53,678 bases of DNA from Paludibacteraceae bacterium (GTDB taxonomy: Bacteria > Bacteroidota > Bacteroidia > Bacteroidales > Paludibacteraceae): positions 1 through 53,678 of the forward strand of contig JAFTSS010000042.1 in the NCBI GenBank assembly GCA_017467185.1, in the 5' to 3' direction. The notes below the pieces were generated by a model. It searched no databases. It worked only from the letters and a program-made list of their open reading frames with translations, and was not told the origin of the DNA. How positions within the stretch are numbered: the first letter of the stretch is position 1; every line of letters begins with the position of its first letter. Shown here in pieces: positions 25,630 to 32,854 of the stretch. A program made the translations under genes and the position numbers.

Positions 25630-26811
25630 TTAGCGCACTTTACAAACTTTCTTGTAATCTTCAACAAATTGGAATTGCGTATTCAGAAATTTAATGCAAA
25701 TATTCTTTCTTTTCAAAAATTTCTTCATCCGAAAATGCTGAAAATAGCCCAAATACGAATTTATTGACGCCAACATCTCTTTACTCTCCTCTTCCGACAA
25801 ATCACCACGACACATACTATCCCACTCCTGCCAACACCTATTAAATTTTCGTGATGTTCGTTTTGTTACATGCCTATAATATGGTCGCACTATTGCACCC
25901 AGAAATTCAACCCCCTCTTCCACTCTACGCAACACTATTTTTTTGGGATGCAATGTCAGTCCTAATTCAGTTTTCAAAAACGCTCTTATTTGTTCTATAG
26001 CCCCTTGCAATCGTTTTTTACTTCTATCAACTATATAAAAATCATCCACATAACGACCATAATGTTTAAATCCTAAATCTCGTTTCACAAACCAATCTAA
26101 TTTATTCAAATACACGTTACTAAACAACTGTGAAGTTAAATCGCCTATCGGCAAACCAAACCCCTCTGGCGCATATCGCAAACTCTTTGTTAATGGCAAC
26201 CCCTCCCAATCTTGTTCCGACCCTCTAATTTTACAACCAGCCAACGGATTGCGCGAAATTATTACATCGGTCAGATATTCTATCAACTCGCGATTAAGCA
26301 ACTGTTCATAACTACTACGTTTCGTTGCTTTTCTCTTCCAACATTTTTCAAGCATTTCCAACACCTCTTGTTTCAACCTTTCACGTTCTATACTCATAAA
26401 ATAACCTCTTATATCAAGTTTCAGGACATAGCACTCCTGCCTATAATTTTGTGAGCAACTACGTATATGATGCTCTATACGTTCAATGCCAAACAACGTT
26501 CCTTTGCCCTTCCTACAACTATAACTATCATAAATAAACATTCGCTCAAACATTGGCGACACATAATTGTAATAGAGATGATGCACAACTCTATCCCTAA
26601 AATCCGAAGCAAACACCTCCCGCTTTACGGGGTCTTCTATTATAAAACATGTACACGGATAAGGTTGATAGCGTCGCTCACGTATTTCATCGTACAATTC
26701 TATCAAATTATGCTCAACATCAAGTTCAAATTTCAATTGCGAATGCGTGTTTCGCTTATTACGCCGAGCATCATAATATGCCTCAAATAAATCTAATAAT
26801 AATTTATCCAT
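25630..26811 (-). CDS. Diversity-generating retroelement reverse transcriptase
   Basis: The 393-residue protein from ATG 26811 (MDKLLLDLFEAYYDARRNKR) has a complete RT core: VKREVFASDFRDRVVHHLYY (motif 1), YVLKLDIRGYFMSI with catalytic Asp133 (motif 2), GLPIGDLTSQLFSNVYLN (motif 4, residues 219-236), YGRYVDDFYIVD with the Asp pair 256-257, and GLTLHPKK plus EFLGAIVRPYYR. LPIGDLTSQ in place of QGxxxSP is the hallmark of DGR RTs. There is no maturase or endonuclease domain. A TTG extension to 26856 is possible but crosses the spacer after the TR. It would copy TR RNA with errors at A. TR, VR, target and avd lie directly upstream. Confidence 0.95.
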   Translation of the reverse strand: MDKLLLDLFEAYYDARRNKRNTHSQLKFELDVEHNLIELYDEIRERRYQPYPCTCFIIEDPVKREVFASDFRDRVVHHLYYNYVSPMFERMFIYDSYSCRKGKGTLFGIERIEHHIRSCSQNYRQECYVLKLDIRGYFMSIERERLKQEVLEMLEKCWKRKATKRSSYEQLLNRELIEYLTDVIISRNPLAGCKIRGSEQDWEGLPLTKSLRYAPEGFGLPIGDLTSQLFSNVYLNKLDWFVKRDLGFKHYGRYVDDFYIVDRSKKRLQGAIEQIRAFLKTELGLTLHPKKIVLRRVEEGVEFLGAIVRPYYRHVTKRTSRKFNRCWQEWDSMCRGDLSEEESKEMLASINSYLGYFQHFRMKKFLKRKNICIKFLNTQFQFVEDYKKVCKVR

Positions 26812-26893
26812 AAATAAAAATGTTCCACAAATGACACAAATCAATTTGCGGAACAAAAATTATGCATTATGAATTATGCATTATGAATTAAAT

Positions 26894-27079
26894 AAAGTCT
26901 TGGGCGAGACGAACCGCATAACCATTGTTACGATTGTTGTTGTTCATGTTTACTTCATTTGAATTGAAGTTGAGATAGTTTGCGTTGTTGTTGTTGTTGT
27001 TGTACGACGCCGACCACACATAACCGTTCGTTCCAATATTGTTTACATTATTGTTGTTACGGTTGCCCGCCGCAGGAAT
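26894..27079 (-). repeat. DGR template repeat (TR)
   Basis: These 186 bases align without gaps to 27554-27739 at a constant offset of 660. There are 29 differences, all at coding-strand A of this copy (A to G 14, A to T 13, A to C 2). None of 118 non-A bases differs. In the target frame the TR would encode 25 Asn (AAY) codons, e.g. a run of six AAC, flanked by fixed words GYVWSAS and GYAVRLAQDF. AAY templates avoid stop codons when A is randomised. The TR lies in a non-coding spacer and ends 83 bases before the RT ATG. Confidence 0.97.
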
Positions 27080-27358
27080 TTTGAGTTCCTTTTGCTGGGT
27101 TTCAAATCCCTCGTTTTAGTAGTTCAATAGCTTGAATGACAAACCGAAAAAACAATCTGTCAGACTTCCAATCTACAGCCACGAAAACACGGTACACTTA
27201 CCACTTCTTCCGCGTATTTACATCGCCTATACCATAAATCGTCTATATAAAGAAGACTTGTATCTCCCGAACTACTGACTTTATTTTCATCTCGCTGCCA
27301 CAAACCTTAAGTTAATCGACCGTGTTGATCTATGGCACTCTGGATGTTTATCTTATCC

Positions 27359-27450
27359 AAAATGTACAAATAGATAGTATGACTGTTTTCTACGGCACAG
27401 GTCGCTTACACCTTGCTATTAAGCAAGAAGTTATTTTATTTGTACATTTT
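27359..27450. repeat. 13-bp inverted repeat in the DGR spacer
   Basis: AAAATGTACAAAT (27359-27371) and ATTTGTACATTTT (27438-27450) are perfect complements enclosing 66 bases, which contain a further small stem CTTGC/GCAAG (27412-27427). It could fold the RNA upstream of the TR. Function is inferred from place only. Confidence 0.6.
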
Positions 27451-27454
27451 ACCT

Positions 27455-27484
27455 TACCTCCCTGCTCCTTATTCCTTACTCCCT
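27455..27484. repeat. Short TTCCCTA-like array after the DGR target
   Basis: CTCCCTGCTCCTTATTCC and TTACTCCCT form a short, worn array of the same type as at 2586-2733 and 9963-10106. Confidence 0.6.
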
Positions 27485-27493
27485 AAAAATCAA

Positions 27494-27524
27494 CTTCAGC
27501 CTGCCTTAACAGGACAGGCTGAAG
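27494..27524 (-). terminator. Hairpin just downstream of the VR
   Basis: CTTCAGCCTG/CAGGCTGAAG is a perfect 10-bp stem that extends by CCT/AGG (one bulged base) to a four-base loop, GTTA on the coding strand. It starts 29 bases past the VR end. It is followed by TTGATTTTT, so it can act as a terminator for the target gene. DGRs often carry a stem with a four-base loop just after the VR that helps target recognition; this one is a good candidate for that role. Which role applies cannot be told from sequence. Confidence 0.7.
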
Positions 27525-27550
27525 AATAACGCTCCGCATACGCTACGCTA

Positions 27551-29632
27551 TTAAAAGTCTTGGGCGAGACGAACCGCATAACCACCGTTACGACTGTAGT
27601 CGAACATGTAGACTTCATCCGAACTGAAGTAGAGATAGAATGCGTCGTTGTCGTTGCTGAGGTACGACGCCGACCACACATAACCGTACGTACCAATACT
27701 GTCTACATTATCGCTGAAACGGTAGCCCGCCGCAGGAATAAACACTGCACCTGCTGCCTCCATTTGTGCCCATTCGGCGGCAGTGTATGTATTAGATGTC
27801 CAATCGTTCACTGCTGGTAAGAAGAAGATGCCTATCGGTGCTACCCATTCGTCTGGCAAAAGAATCAAGCCTGTTACGCCATTAACAGTTGCTTGTGAAT
27901 ACAATTCACCTGCATTTGCTCTATTAAACAACACATAATTCCATTCGCTATATGAAAGCGTACGCCACAAACCTGCTTTGTTACCACCATTTGAGATTGC
28001 ATTGTATTGTCCCCAATCGTAATTGGTATATGCTATATCTTTATATTCACCTGGGAATGCGTAATCAGAAGTACTATATGGCATAATTCCAGTATAACCC
28101 GATGTGCCCCAACCGAAGAGGTCAATCCAACCAGTGTATGTACTGCTAATATTTTGGTTATCATAGCCTACTGCATCATACTGATTTTCTGCAAATCGCC
28201 ATGTGGCTGTCGATGCTTGATATTGAAGATTACCTTTCGAGAAACGCACTTGTTTGTTAGGTGATACCGAGAATTTTGCATCTATCGCACCTTCTGTTAC
28301 CGTTGTTGCACGGAATTCGGCAAAGAAATCGGTATTCTCCTCAATCACGAATGTACGCACTGCGGCTGTTGAACCATCCGACCAACGCACAAATTCGTAG
28401 CCTGCATTTGGCTGTGCTGTTACGGTTACGCTCTCACCTGAAGTATAAGAGCCTGTGCCCAACACCGAACCCATACCTGGGTGATTAGCCTTCGCTGTTA
28501 CGGCACACAATGTTTTCACCGACACCAAACGCACCGATGCGCCATAACTACGTGCTGCCGAGTAGGCTGTCATCATCTTGCTCGCTGCAAAATATACGCT
28601 ACTTGCCTGATTTGCCGATGCCGATGTTGCCGACCAATAGATTGCCTGCTCGCCTACTGCACCAATAGTTGTACCACTACGATAGCCCGCTGCTGGCAAG
28701 AATAGTGCCCCTGCCTCTTCCATCTTCGCCCATGCTGTTGCATCGTATGTGTTAGTTGTATAGTCCGCTGCGCGAGGCGAGAATACCACTCCCTCAGGCA
28801 ATTGCCATGCATCTGGCAACACTACCACACCTGGCATACCCACTACCGTAGCAGTTGAATAAAGGTCAGAAGCCGATGGACGATTTTCAAAAATATAAGT
28901 CCATTCCGATGCTGTAAGCGTACGCCAATCGCCACGCTCGCCTCCGTTCGAAATCAAGCAGTTTTGACCCCAATCGTAGTTTGTGCCTGCTATATCGTTT
29001 GTGCCATCGCCATAATCAGCGTTTGTTGTCGATGTCATATAAGGATATTTGTTTTCATAACCCGATGTACCCCAACCGAAGAGGTCGATATAACCGTTAT
29101 AGATATTCGAAATATTACTATTTGCACCGCTTATCACGTCATATTGGTTTTCGGCAAAGCGCCAATCGCCTGTTGCGGCATTGTACTGTAGGTTTCCTTT
29201 CGAGAACAACACTTGCTGTGAAGAATTTATCGAAAATGCACCTTTTAAGACACCCACTACCGAACCTTCGCCCGACGATGCTGGTTTGAAATAGGCTATA
29301 TACGACGCATGACCTAATACGCTGACCACTATAGCAGCCTCAGTCTGACCATTTTGCCATTGCACGAACTCGTAGCCTGCATTCGCTGTAGCCGTAAGCG
29401 TCGCCTCTGTGCCGTAGGCATATTCGCCACCACCAGTAACACTACCCATTGTAGCATCGTTGGCAGTTGCCGTAATTGTAAACATAGGGGCACGAAATGC
29501 CACACTATCAATAGTCATTGGATCGCATTGCCATATAATTTCGCCATTGCGATAAACATACATTTGAGCCATTAAATCAATGCAAAATGCACAATGCAAA
29601 ATGCACAATAGTATCAATAATAATTTTTTCAT
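27551..29632 (-). CDS. DGR target protein: secreted, two tandem FGE/C-type-lectin-like domains, variable C-terminus
   Basis: The 693-residue protein has a signal peptide (1-22, cut likely after LMA), a short MYVYRNGEIIWQCDP segment, then twice the pair of an InlB-B-like repeat (about 51-116 and 375-441) and a lectin/formylglycine-enzyme-like domain (about 126-373 and 450-693). Shared words are RFSKGNLQY/LFSKGNLQY, RFAENQYD, IDLFGWGTSGY, TNYDWGQ, WRTL.SEW and IPAAGYR. Residues 632-693 are the variable repeat and end the protein. Only the second domain matches the TR; the first keeps IYWSATS and SVRLVSV but has diverged. There is no T9SS tail and no lipobox. It is probably displayed at the surface and binds unknown ligands. 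Confidence 0.93.
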   Translation of the reverse strand: MKKLLLILLCILHCAFCIDLMAQMYVYRNGEIIWQCDPMTIDSVAFRAPMFTITATANDATMGSVTGGGEYAYGTEATLTATANAGYEFVQWQNGQTEAAIVVSVLGHASYIAYFKPASSGEGSVVGVLKGAFSINSSQQVLFSKGNLQYNAATGDWRFAENQYDVISGANSNISNIYNGYIDLFGWGTSGYENKYPYMTSTTNADYGDGTNDIAGTNYDWGQNCLISNGGERGDWRTLTASEWTYIFENRPSASDLYSTATVVGMPGVVVLPDAWQLPEGVVFSPRAADYTTNTYDATAWAKMEEAGALFLPAAGYRSGTTIGAVGEQAIYWSATSASANQASSVYFAASKMMTAYSAARSYGASVRLVSVKTLCAVTAKANHPGMGSVLGTGSYTSGESVTVTAQPNAGYEFVRWSDGSTAAVRTFVIEENTDFFAEFRATTVTEGAIDAKFSVSPNKQVRFSKGNLQYQASTATWRFAENQYDAVGYDNQNISSTYTGWIDLFGWGTSGYTGIMPYSTSDYAFPGEYKDIAYTNYDWGQYNAISNGGNKAGLWRTLSYSEWNYVLFNRANAGELYSQATVNGVTGLILLPDEWVAPIGIFFLPAVNDWTSNTYTAAEWAQMEAAGAVFIPAAGYRFSDNVDSIGTYGYVWSASYLSNDNDAFYLYFSSDEVYMFDYSRNGGYAVRLAQDF
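27554..27739 (-). repeat. DGR variable repeat (VR), codons 632-693 of the target
   Basis: Paired with TR 26894-27079. The 29 substitutions change 21 residues and are silent in three codons (647, 671, 674). Changed sites include 637, 639-641, 644, 645, 649, 658, 659, 661, 663, 665, 668, 670, 672, 675, 677-680 and 683, now Tyr, Phe, Ser, Asp, Leu or Gly instead of template Asn. Asn is kept at 642, 660, 662 and 682. The last 31 bases before the stop (GC-rich, encoding GYAVRLAQDF) are identical to the TR and likely serve as the homing-initiation (IMH) part. Confidence 0.96.
29577..29610. repeat. TGCATT minisatellite encoding the target signal peptide
   Basis: AATGCACAATGCAAAATGCA and neighbours on the plus strand give CILHCAFCID in the signal peptide of the DGR target. 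The same trick is seen at 42735-42768 and 52470-52500. Confidence 0.75.
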
Positions 29633-29793
29633 ATTCTTTTATTTTTTTAACATGAAGACATGAGAACAGGATTTTTTATTTTAGACAGAATAACATAAAA
29701 TATAATTACATACATTTTGTTATTATGTTCTTATGTCTTTTCTTTTTCATATCATCTTGTCTTCCTGTCTTTTTAATTGTTAATTCTTAATTG

Positions 29794-30276
29794 TTAATTC
29801 TTAATTATCTTTATTATTTCGGTGCCCATTTGCAAAAGGTATGTACCTTCGGCAAGCGATACAACATTGAGTTGAACTCTGCCATCACCCTGTGCCACTT
29901 CGCTCATAAGCAAACGACCTTCGAGCGAATATATACGCACAGTCTCACCACTTTCTAACCCATTGACATACAGAACATCCTGCGTTGGATTAGGATAAAC
30001 TGTGAGTTCAGCCTCCATGTTTTCCACATCCGTAGGCGTATCATCTGACTTAAACACCACACGGCGCACGTCATAAACATTAGCCTTCTCAGCCAACACC
30101 TCGCCTGAGGTAGAAACAAGAATAAATTTGCCGTCAGTAAACTCCCAACGACCTACAACCGACAGTGCTGTCGCATAATCAGCCCCATCGACATACTCAA
30201 TGCGCAACGTAGTTTCAGCCACCAAATAGCCAAACCCCATCACCGCAAAAAGCAACAATAGTAAGGTTTTTCGCAT
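29794..30276 (-). CDS. Small secreted protein with T9SS type A sorting domain
   Basis: The 160-residue protein has a signal peptide (MRKTLLLLLFAVMGFGYLVA) and a short middle part (RIEYVDGADYATALSVVGRW to NVYDVRRVVF). From YPNPTQDVLYVNGLESGE to the end (EGTYLLQMGTEIIKIIKN) it is a T9SS sorting domain. It is thus nearly only signal plus sorting tail. The DVRRVVF segment resembles DSVAF in the start of the DGR target. It sits between avd and the target, so it may be an anchoring or accessory partner; that is context only. It has an unusually strong Shine-Dalgarno GGAGG (30283-30287), rare in this phylum. Confidence 0.85.
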   Translation of the reverse strand: MRKTLLLLLFAVMGFGYLVAETTLRIEYVDGADYATALSVVGRWEFTDGKFILVSTSGEVLAEKANVYDVRRVVFKSDDTPTDVENMEAELTVYPNPTQDVLYVNGLESGETVRIYSLEGRLLMSEVAQGDGRVQLNVVSLAEGTYLLQMGTEIIKIIKN

Positions 30277-30601
30277 AAAATACCTCCTTTTTTTTAGTTA
30301 TTAATGATTAATGATTAGTTATTAACGATTAGTGTATAATGTATAGTGAGATAACTCTGGTCTTCGACCACTTTGATTTCATCGACTTCTTTGTCGCTCG
30401 GCATAGTTCAAGCAAGCTTGACTCTGCTCTCTCTCCACATCAGTTCCCCTAAAAAAGGGGAGGAATATATGCGCCCACAAAGTTTTGCACATTACACAAG
30501 AGTTTGGCAACCCGCATATTGTCCCCCTGTATTAGGGGGACGAGCGTAGCGGAGGGGGTCCAACTTTCAATTCTCAACTCTAAACTCTAAACTCTAAACT
30601 T
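30277..30601. other. Spacer between avd and the small T9SS gene
   Basis: No gene is seen. It holds the GGAGG ribosome site (30283-30287), ATTAATGATTA-type repeats (30298-30345), the hairpin CCCCT-AAAA-AGGGG (about 30447-30462), a palindromic element (30518-30563) and CTAAACTCTAAACT repeats (30575-30606). Confidence 0.65.
30518..30563. repeat. Palindromic element, intergenic copy
   Basis: GTCCCCCTGTATTAGGGGGAC followed by GAGCGTAGCGGAGGGGGT matches the elements found inside hemW (10492-10551 and 11083-11139) with two differences in the core. Here it lies between avd and the next DGR gene. Confidence 0.8.
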
Positions 30602-30958
30602 TCAACTCAAATTATATTTCCGCCAAGCCATCAAATGTTTATCCACCTCAACAATCATCTGCGATGCAATTGCGTAGTGCTTAGTTGATAACTGTTTTGC
30701 ATCGTGCAATATTCGAATATACAATTTCACCTCCACCATCAACTCTTGCGCACGATATATATTTTCAATCTTACCCTCTTTGCTCTTCTCTGAATTGGCA
30801 CGATAAATTGCTATTTCAACATCAATTAAACGCCGTTTAAGCTCCTCTCCTATCGTATAACGAAAATCCTTTGTCATCTTCGCACACCACGCAATCACCA
30901 CAAATAGCAAATCATAACACGCCTTAAAAACGGGTAAATTATCATACGTTGCAGCCAT
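30602..30958 (-). CDS. avd: DGR accessory variability determinant, Avd-like four-helix protein
   Basis: About 118 residues from ATG 30958 (a GTG at 30964 is the alternative). It is all-helical with DLLFVVIAWCAKMTKDFRYT, IGEELKRRLIDVEIAIYRAN, ENIYRAQELMVEVKLYIRIL and QLSTKHYAIASQMIVEVDKH. The order FRYTIGE...L.......I.RAN is typical of the Avd/four-helix-bundle family. In the Bordetella phage DGR, Avd is a pentamer that binds the RT and is essential for mutagenic cDNA synthesis. It is the first gene of the DGR cluster, about 1.3 kb upstream of the target start, with a promoter at 31160-31189. Confidence 0.88.
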   Translation of the reverse strand: MAATYDNLPVFKACYDLLFVVIAWCAKMTKDFRYTIGEELKRRLIDVEIAIYRANSEKSKEGKIENIYRAQELMVEVKLYIRILHDAKQLSTKHYAIASQMIVEVDKHLMAWRKYNLS

Positions 30959-31084
30959 AATCACCCCTAAAAAACAAAACAGAATTGATTAATAAATATT
31001 AATTTACTAATCAATTCTGCGCATATAATAGACGCTACGAAAGTAGCAAAAACCTTCGAAATCCCTTTATTCGTAGAGAGAGTA

Positions 31085-31156
31085 ATCATACTTGTTATCT
31101 GTTATCTGTAATCTATAATCTGTTATCTATAATCTGTAATCTGTTATCTGTAATTT
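31085..31156. repeat. TGTTATCTGTAATCTATAAT minisatellite
   Basis: Units CTGTTATCTGTAAT and CTATAATCTGTTAT repeat about six times between avd and exbD, inside the likely avd leader. Confidence 0.75.
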
Positions 31157-31159
31157 CTG

Positions 31160-31189
31160 CAAAGGTACAAAAATTATCATAAACTACAA
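31160..31189 (-). promoter_or_regulatory. Likely promoter of avd and the DGR cluster
   Basis: Minus-strand TTG (31187-31189), 19 bases, TACCTTTG (31160-31167). It lies past the exbD terminator-like hairpin and about 200 bases upstream of avd. Confidence 0.6.
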
Positions 31190-31202
31190 AATTTCACAAT
31201 AA

Positions 31203-31238
31203 AAAAAGAGGATTATCTAATGATAACCCTCTCTTTAT
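31203..31238 (-). terminator. Terminator of the exbB-exbD operon
   Basis: AGAGGATTATC/GATAACCCTCT with loop TAAT (one mismatched pair), followed on the minus strand by CTTTTTTT. It lies 16 bases past the exbD stop. Confidence 0.7.
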
Positions 31239-31253
31239 ATAATTAAGCAAAAA

Positions 31254-31724
31254 TCAATAGCTCATACGTTTTGTAGCTGCATAGTTGATTTTAAGAGCTT
31301 GAGCACGACGGAGTGCTTGTTTAATGTCGGTAATAATACCCATTTTTGTTTCTTTATCAGCTTTGATAGAAACAGTAAGCAAACCTTGGTCGCTCTCTTT
31401 CATTGCATTACGCTCGTTTTCGATGAACATTTCGATTTCATCTACTTCAGCAAATGCATCGTCAAGTTGAACGCGAGACTCTTTACCATACATTTTTTGG
31501 TATTCTTTCATAGGAGTACCAACATAGATGTAACGAGTAAGAGATTTTTTCTCGAGTTTTTGAAGTTCTGTAGCTTCAGGAACCTTTACATCTACTTTAT
31601 AAGTAACCTCTTTCATAGTAGTTGTAGCCATGAAGAAGAACAAAAGCATAAACACGATGTCAGGTAATGATGATGTATTTACACCAGGTACCTCTTTTTT
31701 TCCACCTTTTCTAATTTGTGCCAT
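31254..31724 (-). CDS. exbD: ExbD/TolR-family biopolymer transport protein (second copy)
   Basis: The 156-residue protein has a cytosolic start (MAQIRKGGKKEVPGVNTSSL), one membrane segment with the conserved Asp in LPDIVFMLLFFFMATT, and a periplasmic domain. ExbD couples the proton gradient to TonB. The ATG shares one base with the stop of the first exbD (TAATG). Two consecutive exbD genes after exbB are common in Bacteroidota. It would energise SusC-type transporters such as the one at 16-19 kb. Confidence 0.92.
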   Translation of the reverse strand: MAQIRKGGKKEVPGVNTSSLPDIVFMLLFFFMATTTMKEVTYKVDVKVPEATELQKLEKKSLTRYIYVGTPMKEYQKMYGKESRVQLDDAFAEVDEIEMFIENERNAMKESDQGLLTVSIKADKETKMGIITDIKQALRRAQALKINYAATKRMSY

Positions 31725-32341
31725 TATTTTTTTCCTCCATAGTTTTTAGGTTCAGCTTCAGAGATTTTTTGAGGGAATAGAGTTTGAACAGCTTCTTGTT
31801 GTTCTTGAGTCAACTCGTTGAAAGCAAGACCACCAAACTCTTTACGTGAATACTCGTCACGAACTTCGTTGTAAGCAGCAACTAACTCGTTTTGTACTTC
31901 GATGTATTTTTCATACATAGTACCGCGGTCGTTTTGCAATGAGATAACGTGGTTTTTAGTAGTAATCGTTTTGAGAGTACGTTCTACATTACCATTTTTA
32001 TCTAAAACGTCAGCAGTTACTTCGAAAAGTTCTGGCTTGTGGATATCGTTTTCGACGTTAAGAATAAATGCTTTAGCCTCTTCACGAAGTTGACGAACAT
32101 CCATAAGTTCACCTTGCACAAGCAATTGATTTTGAGAGTTGATTAACACGATAAAGATATTACGTTCGTTAACCTCCACATCAGGTTTTTCCATATTAGG
32201 TGGAAGTGGTGGTGGGAGACGACGAGAAAGACCTTGATCGGTTGACATTGTTGTAGAACAAAGCCAGAAAATCAAAAGCAAGAACGAGATGTCAGCCATT
32301 TGACTCGCATTAATTTCAGGTAATTTTCTTTTATTAGCCAT
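31724..32341 (-). CDS. exbD: ExbD/TolR-family biopolymer transport protein (first copy)
   Basis: The 205-residue protein starts MANKRKLPEINASQMADISF with the membrane segment Asp in MADISFLLLIFWLCSTTM. RRLPPPLPPNMEKPDVEVNE follows, a Pro-rich stretch typical of the longer Bacteroidota ExbD. The periplasmic part ends with a helical, Gln-rich tail (ELTQEQQEAVQTLFPQKI). It lies 24 bases after the small membrane protein and is coupled to the second exbD. Confidence 0.92.
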   Translation of the reverse strand: MANKRKLPEINASQMADISFLLLIFWLCSTTMSTDQGLSRRLPPPLPPNMEKPDVEVNERNIFIVLINSQNQLLVQGELMDVRQLREEAKAFILNVENDIHKPELFEVTADVLDKNGNVERTLKTITTKNHVISLQNDRGTMYEKYIEVQNELVAAYNEVRDEYSRKEFGGLAFNELTQEQQEAVQTLFPQKISEAEPKNYGGKK

Positions 32342-32365
32342 TTTTCTCGTTTTTATAACAAGGAA

Positions 32366-32845
32366 TTAACCTTTAATTTTAGAATACAATGTTGAGCCTA
32401 ACAAAGCAAGAATAGTTGCAGATGCAAAGATAATAGTTGCATACATACACATATCTGCATATTGAGCCCAGAAACCAACGTTGTCGGTGCCTTCGTAACC
32501 GATAATTTCAAGTTTTTCAGGAGAACCGATAAACCAAGAAATTACGAATACAAGAGCAAATACAATTAAAACGACAAGAGTTCCAATACCTTTTTTAGGG
32601 TTTTTGCGGAAGTTTGTTACAAAAGTGAACACAGATGCAACGAGAGTTGCAACAACTGCGATAGCAAAAAGAGCGTATGTCCAATTAAGGAACAAATTTG
32701 TATAAACCGGAGTTGGCAATAATTCTCCACCATTGCCTTCAACTTCGGTTTGTCCGCCAAAGATAAAGAAACCTGCAATCACCAAAGATATAGCAAATAA
32801 TGCCAACAAGGTGAATTTAGGTAATTTTTCAATAAATTTATTCAT
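32366..32845 (-). CDS. Membrane protein in the exbB-exbD operon, unknown function
   Basis: The 159-residue protein has four predicted membrane segments: LLALFAISLVIAGFFIFG, WTYALFAIAVVATLVASVF, GTLVVLIVFALVFVISWFIG and MYATIIFASATILALLGSTL. Genes like this lie between exbB and exbD in many Bacteroidales, so it is probably part of the ExbBD motor or helps its assembly. No catalytic motif is seen. Confidence 0.8.
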   Translation of the reverse strand: MNKFIEKLPKFTLLALFAISLVIAGFFIFGGQTEVEGNGGELLPTPVYTNLFLNWTYALFAIAVVATLVASVFTFVTNFRKNPKKGIGTLVVLIVFALVFVISWFIGSPEKLEIIGYEGTDNVGFWAQYADMCMYATIIFASATILALLGSTLYSKIKG

Positions 32846-32854
32846 GGTAGATTA

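Larger units (their letters stand above)
26857..27550 (-). ncRNA. Non-coding DGR spacer with template RNA region
   Basis: No open frame of note lies on either strand between the target stop and the reverse transcriptase. In transcript order it holds a hairpin (27494-27524), a TTCCCTA-like array (27455-27484), an inverted repeat (27359-27450), about 280 bases without features, the TR (27079-26894), a TGCATTATGAATTA repeat (26862-26892) and the RT leader. In studied DGRs the TR and its flanks are transcribed as the template RNA; that this spacer is the RNA is inference from position. Its ends are not known. Confidence 0.65.

Noticed and set aside
25630-26811. Retron or group II intron reverse transcriptase
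   Set aside because: No maturase or endonuclease domain, no intron RNA ends, no msr/msd layout; motif LPIGDLTSQ plus TR/VR pair and Avd point to a DGR.
26981-27006. The GTT/AAC run in the TR as a simple microsatellite
   Set aside because: The run is only part of a 186-base copy that aligns without gaps to the VR, and the matching VR bases are non-repetitive. The A-only differences fit a DGR template, not slippage.
27080-27493. A small protein gene in the DGR spacer
   Set aside because: The longest minus-strand frames, such as one ending YAEEVVSVPCFRGCRLEV, have no proper start and no family match; stops are frequent.
28519-28705. A second VR in the first lectin-like domain of the target
   Set aside because: The DNA is diverged from the TR at many non-A positions; only the protein fold is shared.
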